Notes under the pieces: model-generated
Database searches by the model: none
Seen by the model: the letters and a program-made list of their open reading frames with translations, nothing else
What the model was told of the DNA's origin: nothing
Shown: positions 1 to 7,800 of the stretch, one piece after another
Position numbering within the stretch: the stretch's first letter is position 1
Layout: each line of letters opens with the position of its first letter
Position numbers and translations under genes: made by a program
Assembly: GCA_964455095.1 (NCBI GenBank)
Contig: CAYVUV010000138.1
Location: forward strand, 1-16,589
DNA: 16,589 nt
Source of the DNA: CAYVUV01 sp964455095
GTDB taxonomy: Bacteria > Desulfobacterota > Binatia > HRBIN30 > CADEER01
Reading direction: 5' to 3'

Positions 1-140
1 GCCATGGCGGCAAAGATCAGGATCCAATTGACGGCCACACCCCACCACGAACGCAGCGGGTTGATGCGCAACAGCTCCTTGCGTTCCTCGAGGGTCAGGA
101 CGTCCTTCCAGGACGGCACGGCGTCGGTTTCTTGGGCCAC
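1..140 (-). CDS. Fatty-acid-desaturase-like membrane protein, N-terminal fragment
   Basis: Only the first 46 codons are in the window; the gene runs off the left edge. Read on the minus strand from a GTG at 140, it begins with a soluble stretch (VAQETDAVPSWKDVLTLEER). Then comes a KELLRINPLRSWWGVAVNW segment leading into a hydrophobic helix (WILIFAAMA). A short polar lead with an 'L..I.P.RSW' phrase before the first membrane helix is how many bacterial membrane fatty-acid desaturases start. None of the diagnostic histidine boxes is in view, so the family call is tentative. No in-frame ATG exists in the visible part before the membrane segment, and no clear ribosome binding site precedes the GTG. 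It could be another integral membrane protein. Confidence 0.45.
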   Translation of the reverse strand, partial: MAQETDAVPSWKDVLTLEERKELLRINPLRSWWGVAVNWILIFAAM

Positions 141-185
141 GGGGATAGTTAATCGAGTCGCCGAAAGCCTGTCAACGACCCAAAG

Positions 186-346
186 CCTTCCCCCTTGCGG
201 GGGAAGGTTTGGATGGGGGGTGAGATGAGAAAATCCGCGCCAGCGGCTCGGCTGCTTTGATCGCCGTTGGTGAAGTGTAGTGGGTAGTGAGGTAGCGGAT
301 TTGTTGAATCACCCCCACCTCAGTCCTCCCCCGTCGAGGGGGAGGA
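186..346. repeat. Inverted pair of intergenic palindromic (REP-like) units
   Basis: The left unit (186-224) is a palindrome, CCTTCCCCC-TTG-CGGGGGAAGG, followed by a GGATGGGGGGTGAG tail. The right unit (309-346) is the same design in the opposite orientation: TCACCCCCACCT, then CCTCCCCC-TCGA-GGGGGAGG. The two face each other across about 85 bp in which I see nothing else. The right unit lies 11 bp after the stop codon of the downstream-facing gene ending at 358, so transcripts reading out of that gene would fold there. This region accounts for the gap between positions 141 and 357. Confidence 0.7.
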
Positions 347-357
347 GGCCGGAGAAA

Positions 358-1938
358 TCAGTTGAAGAAGTCTTCGGCACCGATCACCGGCAGGGCCCGT
401 TGCGTGATCGGGTCGGCAGCGAAATGGTTCTGAATGCAATGGTCGCCGAGGTGGTTGGCCAGGGCGATGAACAGCATCAGCTGATCGAGGGCCATGTAGG
501 CGTGCGCGACTTTGCCCGAGATCGGGTCGACGGCGTCGTACAAACCGTACTCGCCGTAGAGCGGGTAGCGCTCGGCGAGCTGGCGCAGGTTGGCCGCGGC
601 CGCCGTGGGCGATACTGCCAGCGCCAGCGCCGAGGCGTGCGGGGTCACGGCGCCCGGAGCGTAGCCGTGCGTGCCGAGGACTTTGACGCCGTACTCGCCG
701 TAGACCGTGCGCCCCGGGATGGTGCTGGGCGAGAGGCCCCAGACGGGATACTGCAGCTCGTCGCGCGCGAAGCGTTGCTGCACCAGCGCGTGCACGATGT
801 CGTTCAGCCCCAGGCTGCGCGGCGCGTAGCGCGGCTCGTCGAACACCAGCGCCGGCATCAGCGCCTCGAACATGCTGCCGCCCCACGACGGCACGTAGCG
901 CAGCCCGTTCCACTCGTACCAGCCGCCGCGCATCGCGTGCCCGCGCACCGTCTTCTCGGCGCGCCCGACCGGCGCGCGGCTCTGCCACGTGCAGGCGGCG
1001 GGGAAGGTGCGCAACATGGCGAACCAGTGCGCTTCGGGCACGTCGCCCTTGCCGATGGCGATGACGCTGCCCAGGCGCGATTCGGTGTACAGCACCCCGT
1101 AGTGGAAGAGCGAGCGCGCGGCGCGGTGCACGTAGTAACCGTGCGACATGAAGCGCTTGGATGCGTCGTAGAAGAAGCCGTAGTCGGCGCGGTCGATCAG
1201 CGCCGTGCATTCCGCCGCGATCTCGGGCACGGCCTGGCGCGCCACCATCAGCCCGGCCGTGAGCCACGACGAGTCGACGAATGAGAGCAGGTTGCTGGTG
1301 CGCTCGAGCGAGGTGGTGTCGTAGTAGTTGAAGAAGAAGCCGGCGTGAGATTCGAGCCCCTGCAGCGTGTGCAATGTCGCGCGCAGGCGGTCGACGGCCT
1401 CGGCCGGCGAGAGGAAGCCGAGGTCGCGCGCGCCGACCACGGCCATGAGGTAGAGGCCGATGTTGGTGGCACTGGTGTAGTCGCCGACCGCGGCGTCGGC
1501 CGGCGCCACCGAGTCGTCCGCGAAGCGCACGTTGTCGATCGGCAGCCCGTGCTCGCGGTCGGTGAAGGCGTCGATGCCGCGCCAGGCGTCGCGCGCCAGC
1601 CGCGCGGCGAACTGCGCGTCATCGCCCGGCAAGCTGGCCGGATCGACCAACTGGCGCGCTGGCCAGCCGCGGAGCCGGGCCCGGACGTACGGCTTGGCGG
1701 CCTCTTCGCCCCCGAGTGATGCTTCCCAGGCCTTCTTCTTGACGGCGACGACATACTCGCGCGCCCCGATCGCCTCGACGTTGGCCTCGGCTGGCGCCAC
1801 GTCTTCGATGGCGCACTGCTCGTCTGCCGGAAGCCCGCCATGGCCGGGCCACGCCGCACACCCGGCAGCGGTGCTGGCGAGCCACAACGCCAGCGCCGCG
1901 GTGATCCGCCGCGACACCTCCCCACCGCCCCGCGCCAT
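358..1938 (-). CDS. Putative lipoprotein with DUF3131 / glycoamylase-type (GH144-like) sequence
   Basis: The protein has 526 residues. Residues 10-27 form a secretion signal ending in STAAGC, a near-lipobox that would lipidate Cys27, so the protein is probably exported and anchored. Residues 110-240 resemble DUF3131, with the GDYTSATNIGLYLMA and LLSFVDSSWLTAGL phrases. Residues 350-362 (PSWGGSMFEALMP) match the SWxGSMFEYLMP signature of the glycoamylase family also found at the C-terminus of cyclic beta-1,2-glucan synthases. The end (YGLYDAVDPISGK...AYMALDQLMLF) fits the same fold. Such proteins act on glucans or related polysaccharides; the actual substrate is not readable here. It starts 3 bp after the stop of the dehydrogenase gene, so the two are probably co-transcribed. 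The ATG at 1938 has only a weak GAG upstream, consistent with translational coupling. Confidence 0.8.
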   Translation of the reverse strand: MARGGGEVSRRITAALALWLASTAAGCAAWPGHGGLPADEQCAIEDVAPAEANVEAIGAREYVVAVKKKAWEASLGGEEAAKPYVRARLRGWPARQLVDPASLPGDDAQFAARLARDAWRGIDAFTDREHGLPIDNVRFADDSVAPADAAVGDYTSATNIGLYLMAVVGARDLGFLSPAEAVDRLRATLHTLQGLESHAGFFFNYYDTTSLERTSNLLSFVDSSWLTAGLMVARQAVPEIAAECTALIDRADYGFFYDASKRFMSHGYYVHRAARSLFHYGVLYTESRLGSVIAIGKGDVPEAHWFAMLRTFPAACTWQSRAPVGRAEKTVRGHAMRGGWYEWNGLRYVPSWGGSMFEALMPALVFDEPRYAPRSLGLNDIVHALVQQRFARDELQYPVWGLSPSTIPGRTVYGEYGVKVLGTHGYAPGAVTPHASALALAVSPTAAAANLRQLAERYPLYGEYGLYDAVDPISGKVAHAYMALDQLMLFIALANHLGDHCIQNHFAADPITQRALPVIGAEDFFN

Positions 1939-1941
1939 CGG

Positions 1942-3018
1942 CTACTCGCGCCAGGGCTCGACGAGGATCTTGGCGTGGCGTTCGGGGTTCTTCAGCGCGG
2001 TGAACGCGCCGGCCACTCCGCCGACACCGACCGTGTCGGTGATCAGCGGCGCGACCGGCACACGGCCTTCGGCGATATTGAACAGCGTGCCGGCGAACTC
2101 GTGCGGCTCGTAGCCGAGGACGAACTGGAGATTCAGCTCCTTGTTGATGCCGACCATCGGGCTGACGCTGTCGGGCTGCATGCACACCCCGACGACGACG
2201 ATGCGCGCGCCGCGCGGGGCGCCTTTCATCATCTGGTTGATGACCCCCGGCACACCGACGCACTCGAAGAACACGCCGGGGCGCAGAATCGGGCCGAGCG
2301 GGAACGGCATGACGGGCATCTCGCCGCTGGGTGCCGCTACCTGCTGCCAGCTTTCATACGGCGAATGCGTGGCGGGATCGACGACGATGTCGGCGCCCAT
2401 GGCTTCGGCCAGCCGGCGCCGGCCGGCCGAGAAGTCGGCTGCGACGATCGGCGCCGCCCCTTTGAGCTTCAGCGCCGCGATGACTGCCAGGCCGACCGGC
2501 CCGCAGCCGATCACCAGCGGCACGTCGTCCGCTCCGAGCCGCGCCTTCTCGACCGCGTGCAGGCCAACCGCCATCGGCTCGGTCAGCGCCGCGTGCGCGG
2601 TCGACAAGCCGTCCGGCACCGGGATGAGCAGCATCTCCGAGAGCACCATCAGCTCACCGTAGCCGCCGGGGACGTCGTTCGAATAGCCGACGCCTTGCAG
2701 GCCATCGGCGCGAAACAGCAGCGGCATCGAGCACACGCGCGTGCCGGCCTTGTAGTTCCGCTGGCTGCCGGGGCCGAAGTCGATCACCTCGGCGCAAAAC
2801 TCGTGTCCCATGACGACGTCGCGCGTCGGGTCGAGGACGAACGGTGCCCCCGAATCGCGCGCCGCTTCGACCAGCGCATCGGTGTGCTCGAGCGCGTGCA
2901 GGTCGGAACCGCAGATGCCGCACGCCAGCGTTTTGACCAACACCTCGCCCGGACCCGGCTCCGGATCGGGCAGGGTGTCGACCACCAACTTCCGTCCTCG
3001 CATCACCGCCGCGCGCAT
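1942..3018 (-). CDS. Zinc-dependent medium-chain alcohol/polyol dehydrogenase
   Basis: The protein has 358 residues and the two-domain medium-chain dehydrogenase layout. The catalytic zinc site is visible: Cys36 in CGICGSDLH, His72-Glu73 in GHEF, and Glu147 in the EPMAVGLHAV phrase, the Glu version seen in sorbitol and threonine dehydrogenases. The nucleotide fold is VIGCGPVGLAVI (about 169-180), and Asp195 at the end of the second strand suggests NAD rather than NADP. The four-cysteine structural zinc loop of many relatives is absent. There is an insertion of roughly 25 residues (ALEHTDALV to DPTRDVV) just after the first zinc ligand. A good ribosome binding site, AAGGAGG (3023-3029), sits 4 nt before the ATG. 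It is the first gene of a two-gene unit with the secreted glycan protein. Alcohol substrate unknown. Confidence 0.9.
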   Translation of the reverse strand: MRAAVMRGRKLVVDTLPDPEPGPGEVLVKTLACGICGSDLHALEHTDALVEAARDSGAPFVLDPTRDVVMGHEFCAEVIDFGPGSQRNYKAGTRVCSMPLLFRADGLQGVGYSNDVPGGYGELMVLSEMLLIPVPDGLSTAHAALTEPMAVGLHAVEKARLGADDVPLVIGCGPVGLAVIAALKLKGAAPIVAADFSAGRRRLAEAMGADIVVDPATHSPYESWQQVAAPSGEMPVMPFPLGPILRPGVFFECVGVPGVINQMMKGAPRGARIVVVGVCMQPDSVSPMVGINKELNLQFVLGYEPHEFAGTLFNIAEGRVPVAPLITDTVGVGGVAGAFTALKNPERHAKILVEPWRE

Positions 3019-3038
3019 CTCGCCTCCTTCAGTTCTGT

Positions 3039-3194
3039 CCTCTCCCGGATGGGAGAGGATTCAGGTGAGGGGGATTCAATTGCGCCGAAGGCCACGACTG
3101 AATTGCAGCCTTGAACGGGCCGCCGGGGCCGCGGGTGGCTTCGCCGATCAATTGTATCCCCCTCATCCTGTCCTTCTCCCATCCGGGAGAAGGA
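3039..3194. repeat. Inverted pair of CCTCTCCC/GGGAGAGG palindromic units
   Basis: The left unit (3039-3082) is CCTCTCCC-GGAT-GGGAGAGG followed by GGTGAGGGGGATTCAATTG. The right unit (3149-3194) is its near reverse complement, ending in TTCTCCC-ATCC-GGGAGAA. About 66 bp of unremarkable GC-rich sequence lies between. The pair fills most of the spacer between the amidohydrolase stop (3239) and the dehydrogenase start (3018), the arrangement expected of a BIME-like element rather than of a promoter. I see no other feature in this spacer apart from the dehydrogenase ribosome binding site. Confidence 0.8.
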
Positions 3195-3238
3195 ACCCTC
3201 GTTCGACACGGCACTGGAATTGCGAAATGCGCCCAGAG

Positions 3239-4393
3239 TCATCCCGGAATGTTGTACAGCCGGCACCAGTTGTCCCACAGAATCTTGCGCTGCGCGGTCG
3301 GCGACAGGGGCAGTGTGGTGAAGGTGCGTACGGCGTTGGGGAACTTGGAATCGGCGTGCGGGTAGTCGGTGGAGAACACCAGGTTGTCGTCGCCGAAGAC
3401 CTCGACGTACTGGTGCACCGTCTCCTCGTCGGCTTCGACCGACAGGTAACAGTTGCGGCGCAGGTACTCGGAGGGCTTCATCGTCAGATCGGCCGCCTCG
3501 TAAGCCCCGACCCACTCGTAATGCTCGTCGAGGCGGTAGAAGAGCCACGGCGCCCACGAGCAGTTGCCCTCGAGCAGCGCGATGCGCAGGCGCGGGAAGC
3601 GTTCGAGCACGCCGCCGGCGGTGAGGCTGACCGCGACGGCCATGATGCCGAGCGGCTGGCTGAAGGTGTGCCACATCATCAGCTTGTCGAAGATCTCGAG
3701 CGAGAAGTCGGGCTTCAAGTAGTTCTGGCCGCCGCCGTGAAACGCCACCGGGATGTTCAAGCGCTCGCACTCGGCCCACAGCGGGTCGTACACGGGGTGG
3801 TGCCACGGCCGGCGGTTGATGCAGCCGGGCGAGAGGAAGATCGCTTTGAAGCCGAGTTGCTCGACGGCGCGGCGCGCCTCGGTCACCGCCGCGGGTATGT
3901 CGTGCGGTGCCACCATCGCGGCGCCGAAGAAGCGCCCCGGATACGGCTTGCAGAAGTCGTGCAGCCAGTCATTGTAGGCGCGCGCGATGGCGGCGGCGAA
4001 CTCCGGCTCCAGGCCGTCGTTGCCGAGCATCTCCGGCGTATCGAGGCCGAGGACGAACAACCCGCGGGTCGGGAACAGCACCGCGAGGTCGAGGCCTTCC
4101 TGGTCCATGGCGTCGGCCTGCGAGGCCGGGTCCCAGCCGCGCGACTCCGCACCAGCGTAGGCGGTGTCGTGCTCCGACTTCCACGCCCCGCCGGCGGCGG
4201 GGTTCACCGGCCGCACCGCGCCCTGGCGCAGGATGACGTGCGATTTCACCTTCACGCGCATGTCGCGCCGCATCTCGGTCAGGCCGACCGGCGCGGCGTG
4301 CCGATAGGCCGGGTCGATGTAGCGCTGCCAGAGGTCGGGTGGCTCGAAGATGTGCATGTCGCTGTCGGCCACTTTGAAGCCATTGATCGCCAT
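3239..4393 (-). CDS. Metal-dependent amidohydrolase (amidohydrolase 2 / ACMSD-like)
   Basis: The protein has 384 residues, the usual length for this TIM-barrel family. Residues 10-18 (DSDMHIFEP) carry the strand-1 metal-binding motif, with Asp12 and His14 corresponding to the usual DxH. Further on are PVAFHGGG, which places the barrel histidine, and STDYPHADSKFPN near residue 340, with the conserved Asp-Tyr-Pro-His of ACMSD-type decarboxylases and hydrolases. Family members hydrolyse or decarboxylate small aromatic and cyclic compounds in the cytoplasm using zinc or a similar metal. The exact substrate cannot be read. GGAGGG (4400-4405) sits 6 nt before the ATG. It stands alone between repeat-filled spacers. 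Paralogues of this type are often expanded in actinobacterial and delta-type genomes with broad catabolism. Confidence 0.88.
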   Translation of the reverse strand: MAINGFKVADSDMHIFEPPDLWQRYIDPAYRHAAPVGLTEMRRDMRVKVKSHVILRQGAVRPVNPAAGGAWKSEHDTAYAGAESRGWDPASQADAMDQEGLDLAVLFPTRGLFVLGLDTPEMLGNDGLEPEFAAAIARAYNDWLHDFCKPYPGRFFGAAMVAPHDIPAAVTEARRAVEQLGFKAIFLSPGCINRRPWHHPVYDPLWAECERLNIPVAFHGGGQNYLKPDFSLEIFDKLMMWHTFSQPLGIMAVAVSLTAGGVLERFPRLRIALLEGNCSWAPWLFYRLDEHYEWVGAYEAADLTMKPSEYLRRNCYLSVEADEETVHQYVEVFGDDNLVFSTDYPHADSKFPNAVRTFTTLPLSPTAQRKILWDNWCRLYNIPG

Positions 4394-4514
4394 GGACTTC
4401 CCTCCGCTGTCGCCTGCTGTGCTGGTGGGTGCGCCGCTTCATATCGGTCAAAAGGCGGTGGCATGTCCAGCCGCGCAGCCCGCGCGAGTTGCCTGGCAAT
4501 TCGCAAAAGAGTTC

Positions 4515-4758
4515 CTCTCCCTCCGGGGGCGTTGCACAAAAACCTTTCGTCGCCGATCGTGCCCCCCCGTCGGGGTCGGAATCGCTATCGGCATCGGAAG
4601 CGATTCCTGTCCCAGGGATTCCGCGGTTCCTAGCGGATCGCATCGACCCAGGCCGCAATTCATTTCGTTGCCCTCGATCCCGATACCGATTCCGACCCCG
4701 ACTCCGACCAGAGCGCCGTTCAACGGTGACTTTGTGTGCAAAGCCCCCTCCGGGAGAG
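4515..4758. repeat. Outer inverted repeat enclosing hairpin element copy A
   Basis: CCTCTCCC...GGGGGC followed by GTTGCACAAA (about 4515-4540) is mirrored by TTTGTGTGCAAAGC and GCCCCCTCCGGGAGAGG (about 4731-4758). The two arms are reverse complements of each other with a few mismatches, and they look like halves of the CCTCTCCC-type palindrome found elsewhere in the window. The dispersed element therefore sits inside a divided palindrome. No gene is supported between 4394 and 4821. Confidence 0.6.
4532..4732. repeat. About 200-bp dispersed hairpin element, copy A
   Basis: This is one of two copies in the window; the other is at 11116-11320, same orientation. The part from 4569 to 4732 matches the other copy with about seven substitutions and one single-base indel. 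The upstream part, beginning with TTGCACA, matches more loosely. The ends of the core pair with each other: GTCGGGGTCGGAATCG at 4569 against CGATTCCGACCCCGAC ending near 4703, about 28 bp of stem built on a 6-base ATCGGN rhythm. The loop holds two small hairpins (TCCC-AGGGA and CCGC-GGTTCCTA-GCGG). Translations across it give meaningless Gly-Ile-Gly-Ile strings. It could be a MITE-like element or a structured RNA. Confidence 0.8.
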
Positions 4759-4858
4759 GTAAGGTGAGGGGATGAAATGATGGCTTCGACCCTGATTCGT
4801 TGAAGAAAGTGTTCGATCCCCTCACCTAGCCTCTCCCAGGGGCCCAGGGGGAGAGGAA
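4753..4858. repeat. Inverted pair of CCTCTCCC/GGGAGAGG units overlapping a gene end
   Basis: GGGAGAGG-TA-AGGTGAGGGGAT on the left is matched in reverse complement by ATCCCCTCACCT-AG-CCTCTCCC on the right, 20 of 22 positions. The right unit continues as the palindrome CCTCTCCC...GGGGCCCA...GGGAGAGG to about 4855. This unit includes the stop codon (4822-4824) and the last codons of the large kinase gene. Confidence 0.75.
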
Positions 4859-7800
4859 CCAGACGCCCCGCCCGGAACCAGCATCGCCGCCATCGCGCCA
4901 GGCTCGACGATGCCCTGCGCGCGCATCCACGCCTCGCTCTCGCGCCGGCCCTGGTCGCCGCCGCGATAGACGGCGGCGCGATAGCGCGCGGCGGCGGCGT
5001 AGAGGTGCATGGCGGCGTCGTCGGCGGCGACCGCGGCGCGCTCGAGCGCCGCCGCGCACGGTTCGGTGCGGCCGCGCACCGCTTCGAGGCCCGCTTCGAT
5101 CAGGGCCGCGAAGGGGCGCGCCGATGGCAACCGCTCGCGTCGCAGCCGCCGCGCTTCCGCGGTGGCGAGGCGGAGCAAGCGCGGCGCCGGCCAGTCGCCC
5201 GCGGCCGGTGTGGCGCACGCCGCGGCCAGGGCCGCGCGGGCGCGCAAGTGGCGCAGCTCGACGCGCGTGCTGCCGATGTTGAGCAAGTAGGCCCGGCGCA
5301 GCAGCGGCCAGGCCGTGCGCATGCGGCGGAAGGCCGAGCCGGCGTCGCCGGCGTAGAGGTCGGCCTGTACGGTCGCGATCAGGTGCAGGTAGTGCTGCAC
5401 CAGGAACGTCTCGGTCGGCCAGCGCGCGACGGCTTCGTCGGCGATGGCGCGCGCCTCGCCGGCGCGGCCCTGTGCCAGCCAGACCATGTTGGGCACGCCC
5501 ATGCGCAAGCTGGTGGCGGCGTAGACGTCGCCGCGTTCGTCGGCGTCGGCAATCGCGCCCGGCAGCCGCCGCGCCAGCTCGGCGAGCTCGCCCATGTGGG
5601 CCAGGGCCGAGAGGGCGAAGGATTCACCCGTGACGATCTCCCACGCCGCGCCGCGGCAGCGCGCGCGCCAGATCGCCACGCCCGCGTCGCAGTGCTCACG
5701 CGCCACGGGCCAGCGCGTGCCGAAGTACGCCGTCGTGCCGACCGACTGGTGCACCCACGCCTGGTCGTACGGATCGCCGCTGTCGCGCGCGATGGTCTCC
5801 ACGGCGCTCAACAACCAGCGACTGCGGCGTTCGAAGAACGGGCTGCCGAGCGCTGCCTCGCGGGCTGCTTCGAGCCCGAGGGCGCGCACGATGCGCGTCC
5901 GGTCGCCGACCTCGAGCGCCTGGATCAAGCAGCGCACACCGATGCCGTCGGACACGATCGGGTCGACGACCGAGAGGCCCGTCGCCGCCGACCAGCAGGC
6001 ATCGAGCTCCAGACCAACGCGGGTCGGAATGGTGACATCGGCACGCGGCTCGAAATCGACGCCGCGCCACACCAGGCGCGCGCGCTGTAACATCGACGCC
6101 GCCAGCGCCCGGCGGTTGCCGCGCGGCAGGGCGATGTGCAGCTCGCCGAGGACGGCGCGCAGGAGCGCCGTGCCGCGATCGAGGTGGCCGCTGCGCAAAT
6201 ACTGCTCCGCCGCGCGGCGGCGCAGGGCCAACTGCGCCTCGCCGTCGCCCACCGCCGGCGCCAGCAGGGCGGCCGCGGCTTCGAAGCTCTCCGCCGCCTC
6301 GCCGCCCCGCCCGCCGTTGGCCAGCGCCTCGCCGAGCTTCTCGTACACCGGGCCGCGCCCGGCCGCGGGCTCGAGCTCGAGCAGCTGGCGGTAGAGTTGC
6401 GCGGCGCGGTCGAAGGCCAGGGCGCGCGCGGCGCGGTCGGCGGCCGCGCTGCCGTACTGCCGCGCCCGCCCGCCGTCGCCGGCGCCGAGGTAGTGCGTGA
6501 ACAGCTCCTGCGGGTCGGGGTCGGTGAGGCGCTCGAGCGTGATGGCGATCTGCCCGTGGCGGCGCCGCAGGCCGTCGGCCGGCAGACGCGCCACGATCGC
6601 CTCGCGAATACGGTCGTGGTAGACCTCCACCGCGGTGCGCCCCTCGAGCGTGGTGGTGCGCAACAAGCCTTCGTGCTCGAGGGTTCTGACCACTGGCCGG
6701 CCGCGCTCGGCGAGGCCGGCGGCGCTCAGCACCAGGCTGCGGTCGAGCGGCCGGCCGACGACGGAGACGACTTCGAGCACGTCGCGCGCGCTGGGCGACA
6801 GGCGCTCGACGCGGTCGCCGAGCACCGACGCCAGGCGCACCGGTGCCACCGGCACGTCCGGTTCGACGCGCGCCGCGGCGAGATGGTGGACGAGCTGGCC
6901 GACGAAGAACGGCGAGCCCTCGGATTCAGCGGCGATGGCGGCGCCGTAGGCGGCGAGATCGGGTCGCTGTGCGAACAGCGCGGCGGCGAGGCCGCGTGTC
7001 TCGTCCGCGTCGAGCGGACCGAGCTCGATGGCCGTGACGGCGCCGTCGAGTGCTTCCGTGACGTCGCGCTCGATGGCGCTCAGCCACGGCGCGGCGGCGC
7101 GGTCCTCGCTGCGGTAGGAGAGCAGCACCAGCATCGCCGGGGCGTCGGGCGGCCGCAGCAGCTCGCGCAGCAGCGCGGCGCTGTCGAGGTCGCCCCACTG
7201 CAGATCGTCGATCCACAGCACCAGCCGGCGCCGCGCCGCGATGCCGGCCAACAGCTCGCGCAGTGCGGCGAAGCCGCGCCGGCGCATTTCGTGCGGCTCG
7301 GCGTCGCCGCCCGGATCAGGTGCGGCGGCCAGCGCCGGCACGCGCCCGAGCACCGAGAAGAGCCGCACCAGCTCGGCGGTGTGGCGCGGCTGCACCGCCG
7401 CCACTTCAGCCTCCGGCATGGCGAGGAGCAGGCGGCTCAGGCCGTCGACCAGGGCGTCGAGCGCCTTGTACGGCACCGACTCCTGCGCATGACAGCGCCC
7501 GCGCAGCACCAGCGCCTGCTCGTCCGCCTCGACGCCGGCCAGAAAGCGCCGCACCAGTTCGCTCTTGCCGATTCCCGACCGCCCGTAGATGTGCACCACC
7601 GCGCCGCGTCCGCTCCACACCCGCTCGCCGGCGGCGCGCAGTGCCGCCATCTCGGCGCGGCGGCCGACGAATGGCAGCTCGCCGGCGTGCGGCGCTGCGG
7701 GTTGTGCCACGCCCGCCGGAAGCGCCTGGCGCAGCTCGGCGAGGATGTGCGCCGCATCGGGGCGCAGTGCGGGTTCGGGATTGAGCAGATCGCGAATCAG

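Noticed and set aside
280..1284. Plus-strand open frame of about 330 codons opposite the glycoamylase-type gene
   Set aside because: It is a mirror frame rich in Arg, Ala and Val, without motifs.
2810..4633. Plus-strand open frame of about 600 codons
   Set aside because: It crosses the repeat pair and is antisense to the amidohydrolase and dehydrogenase; no domain is visible.
4448..4825. Small frames giving Gly-Ile repeat peptides
   Set aside because: They are translations of the hairpin element's hexamer stem; the same nonsense peptide arises at the second copy.
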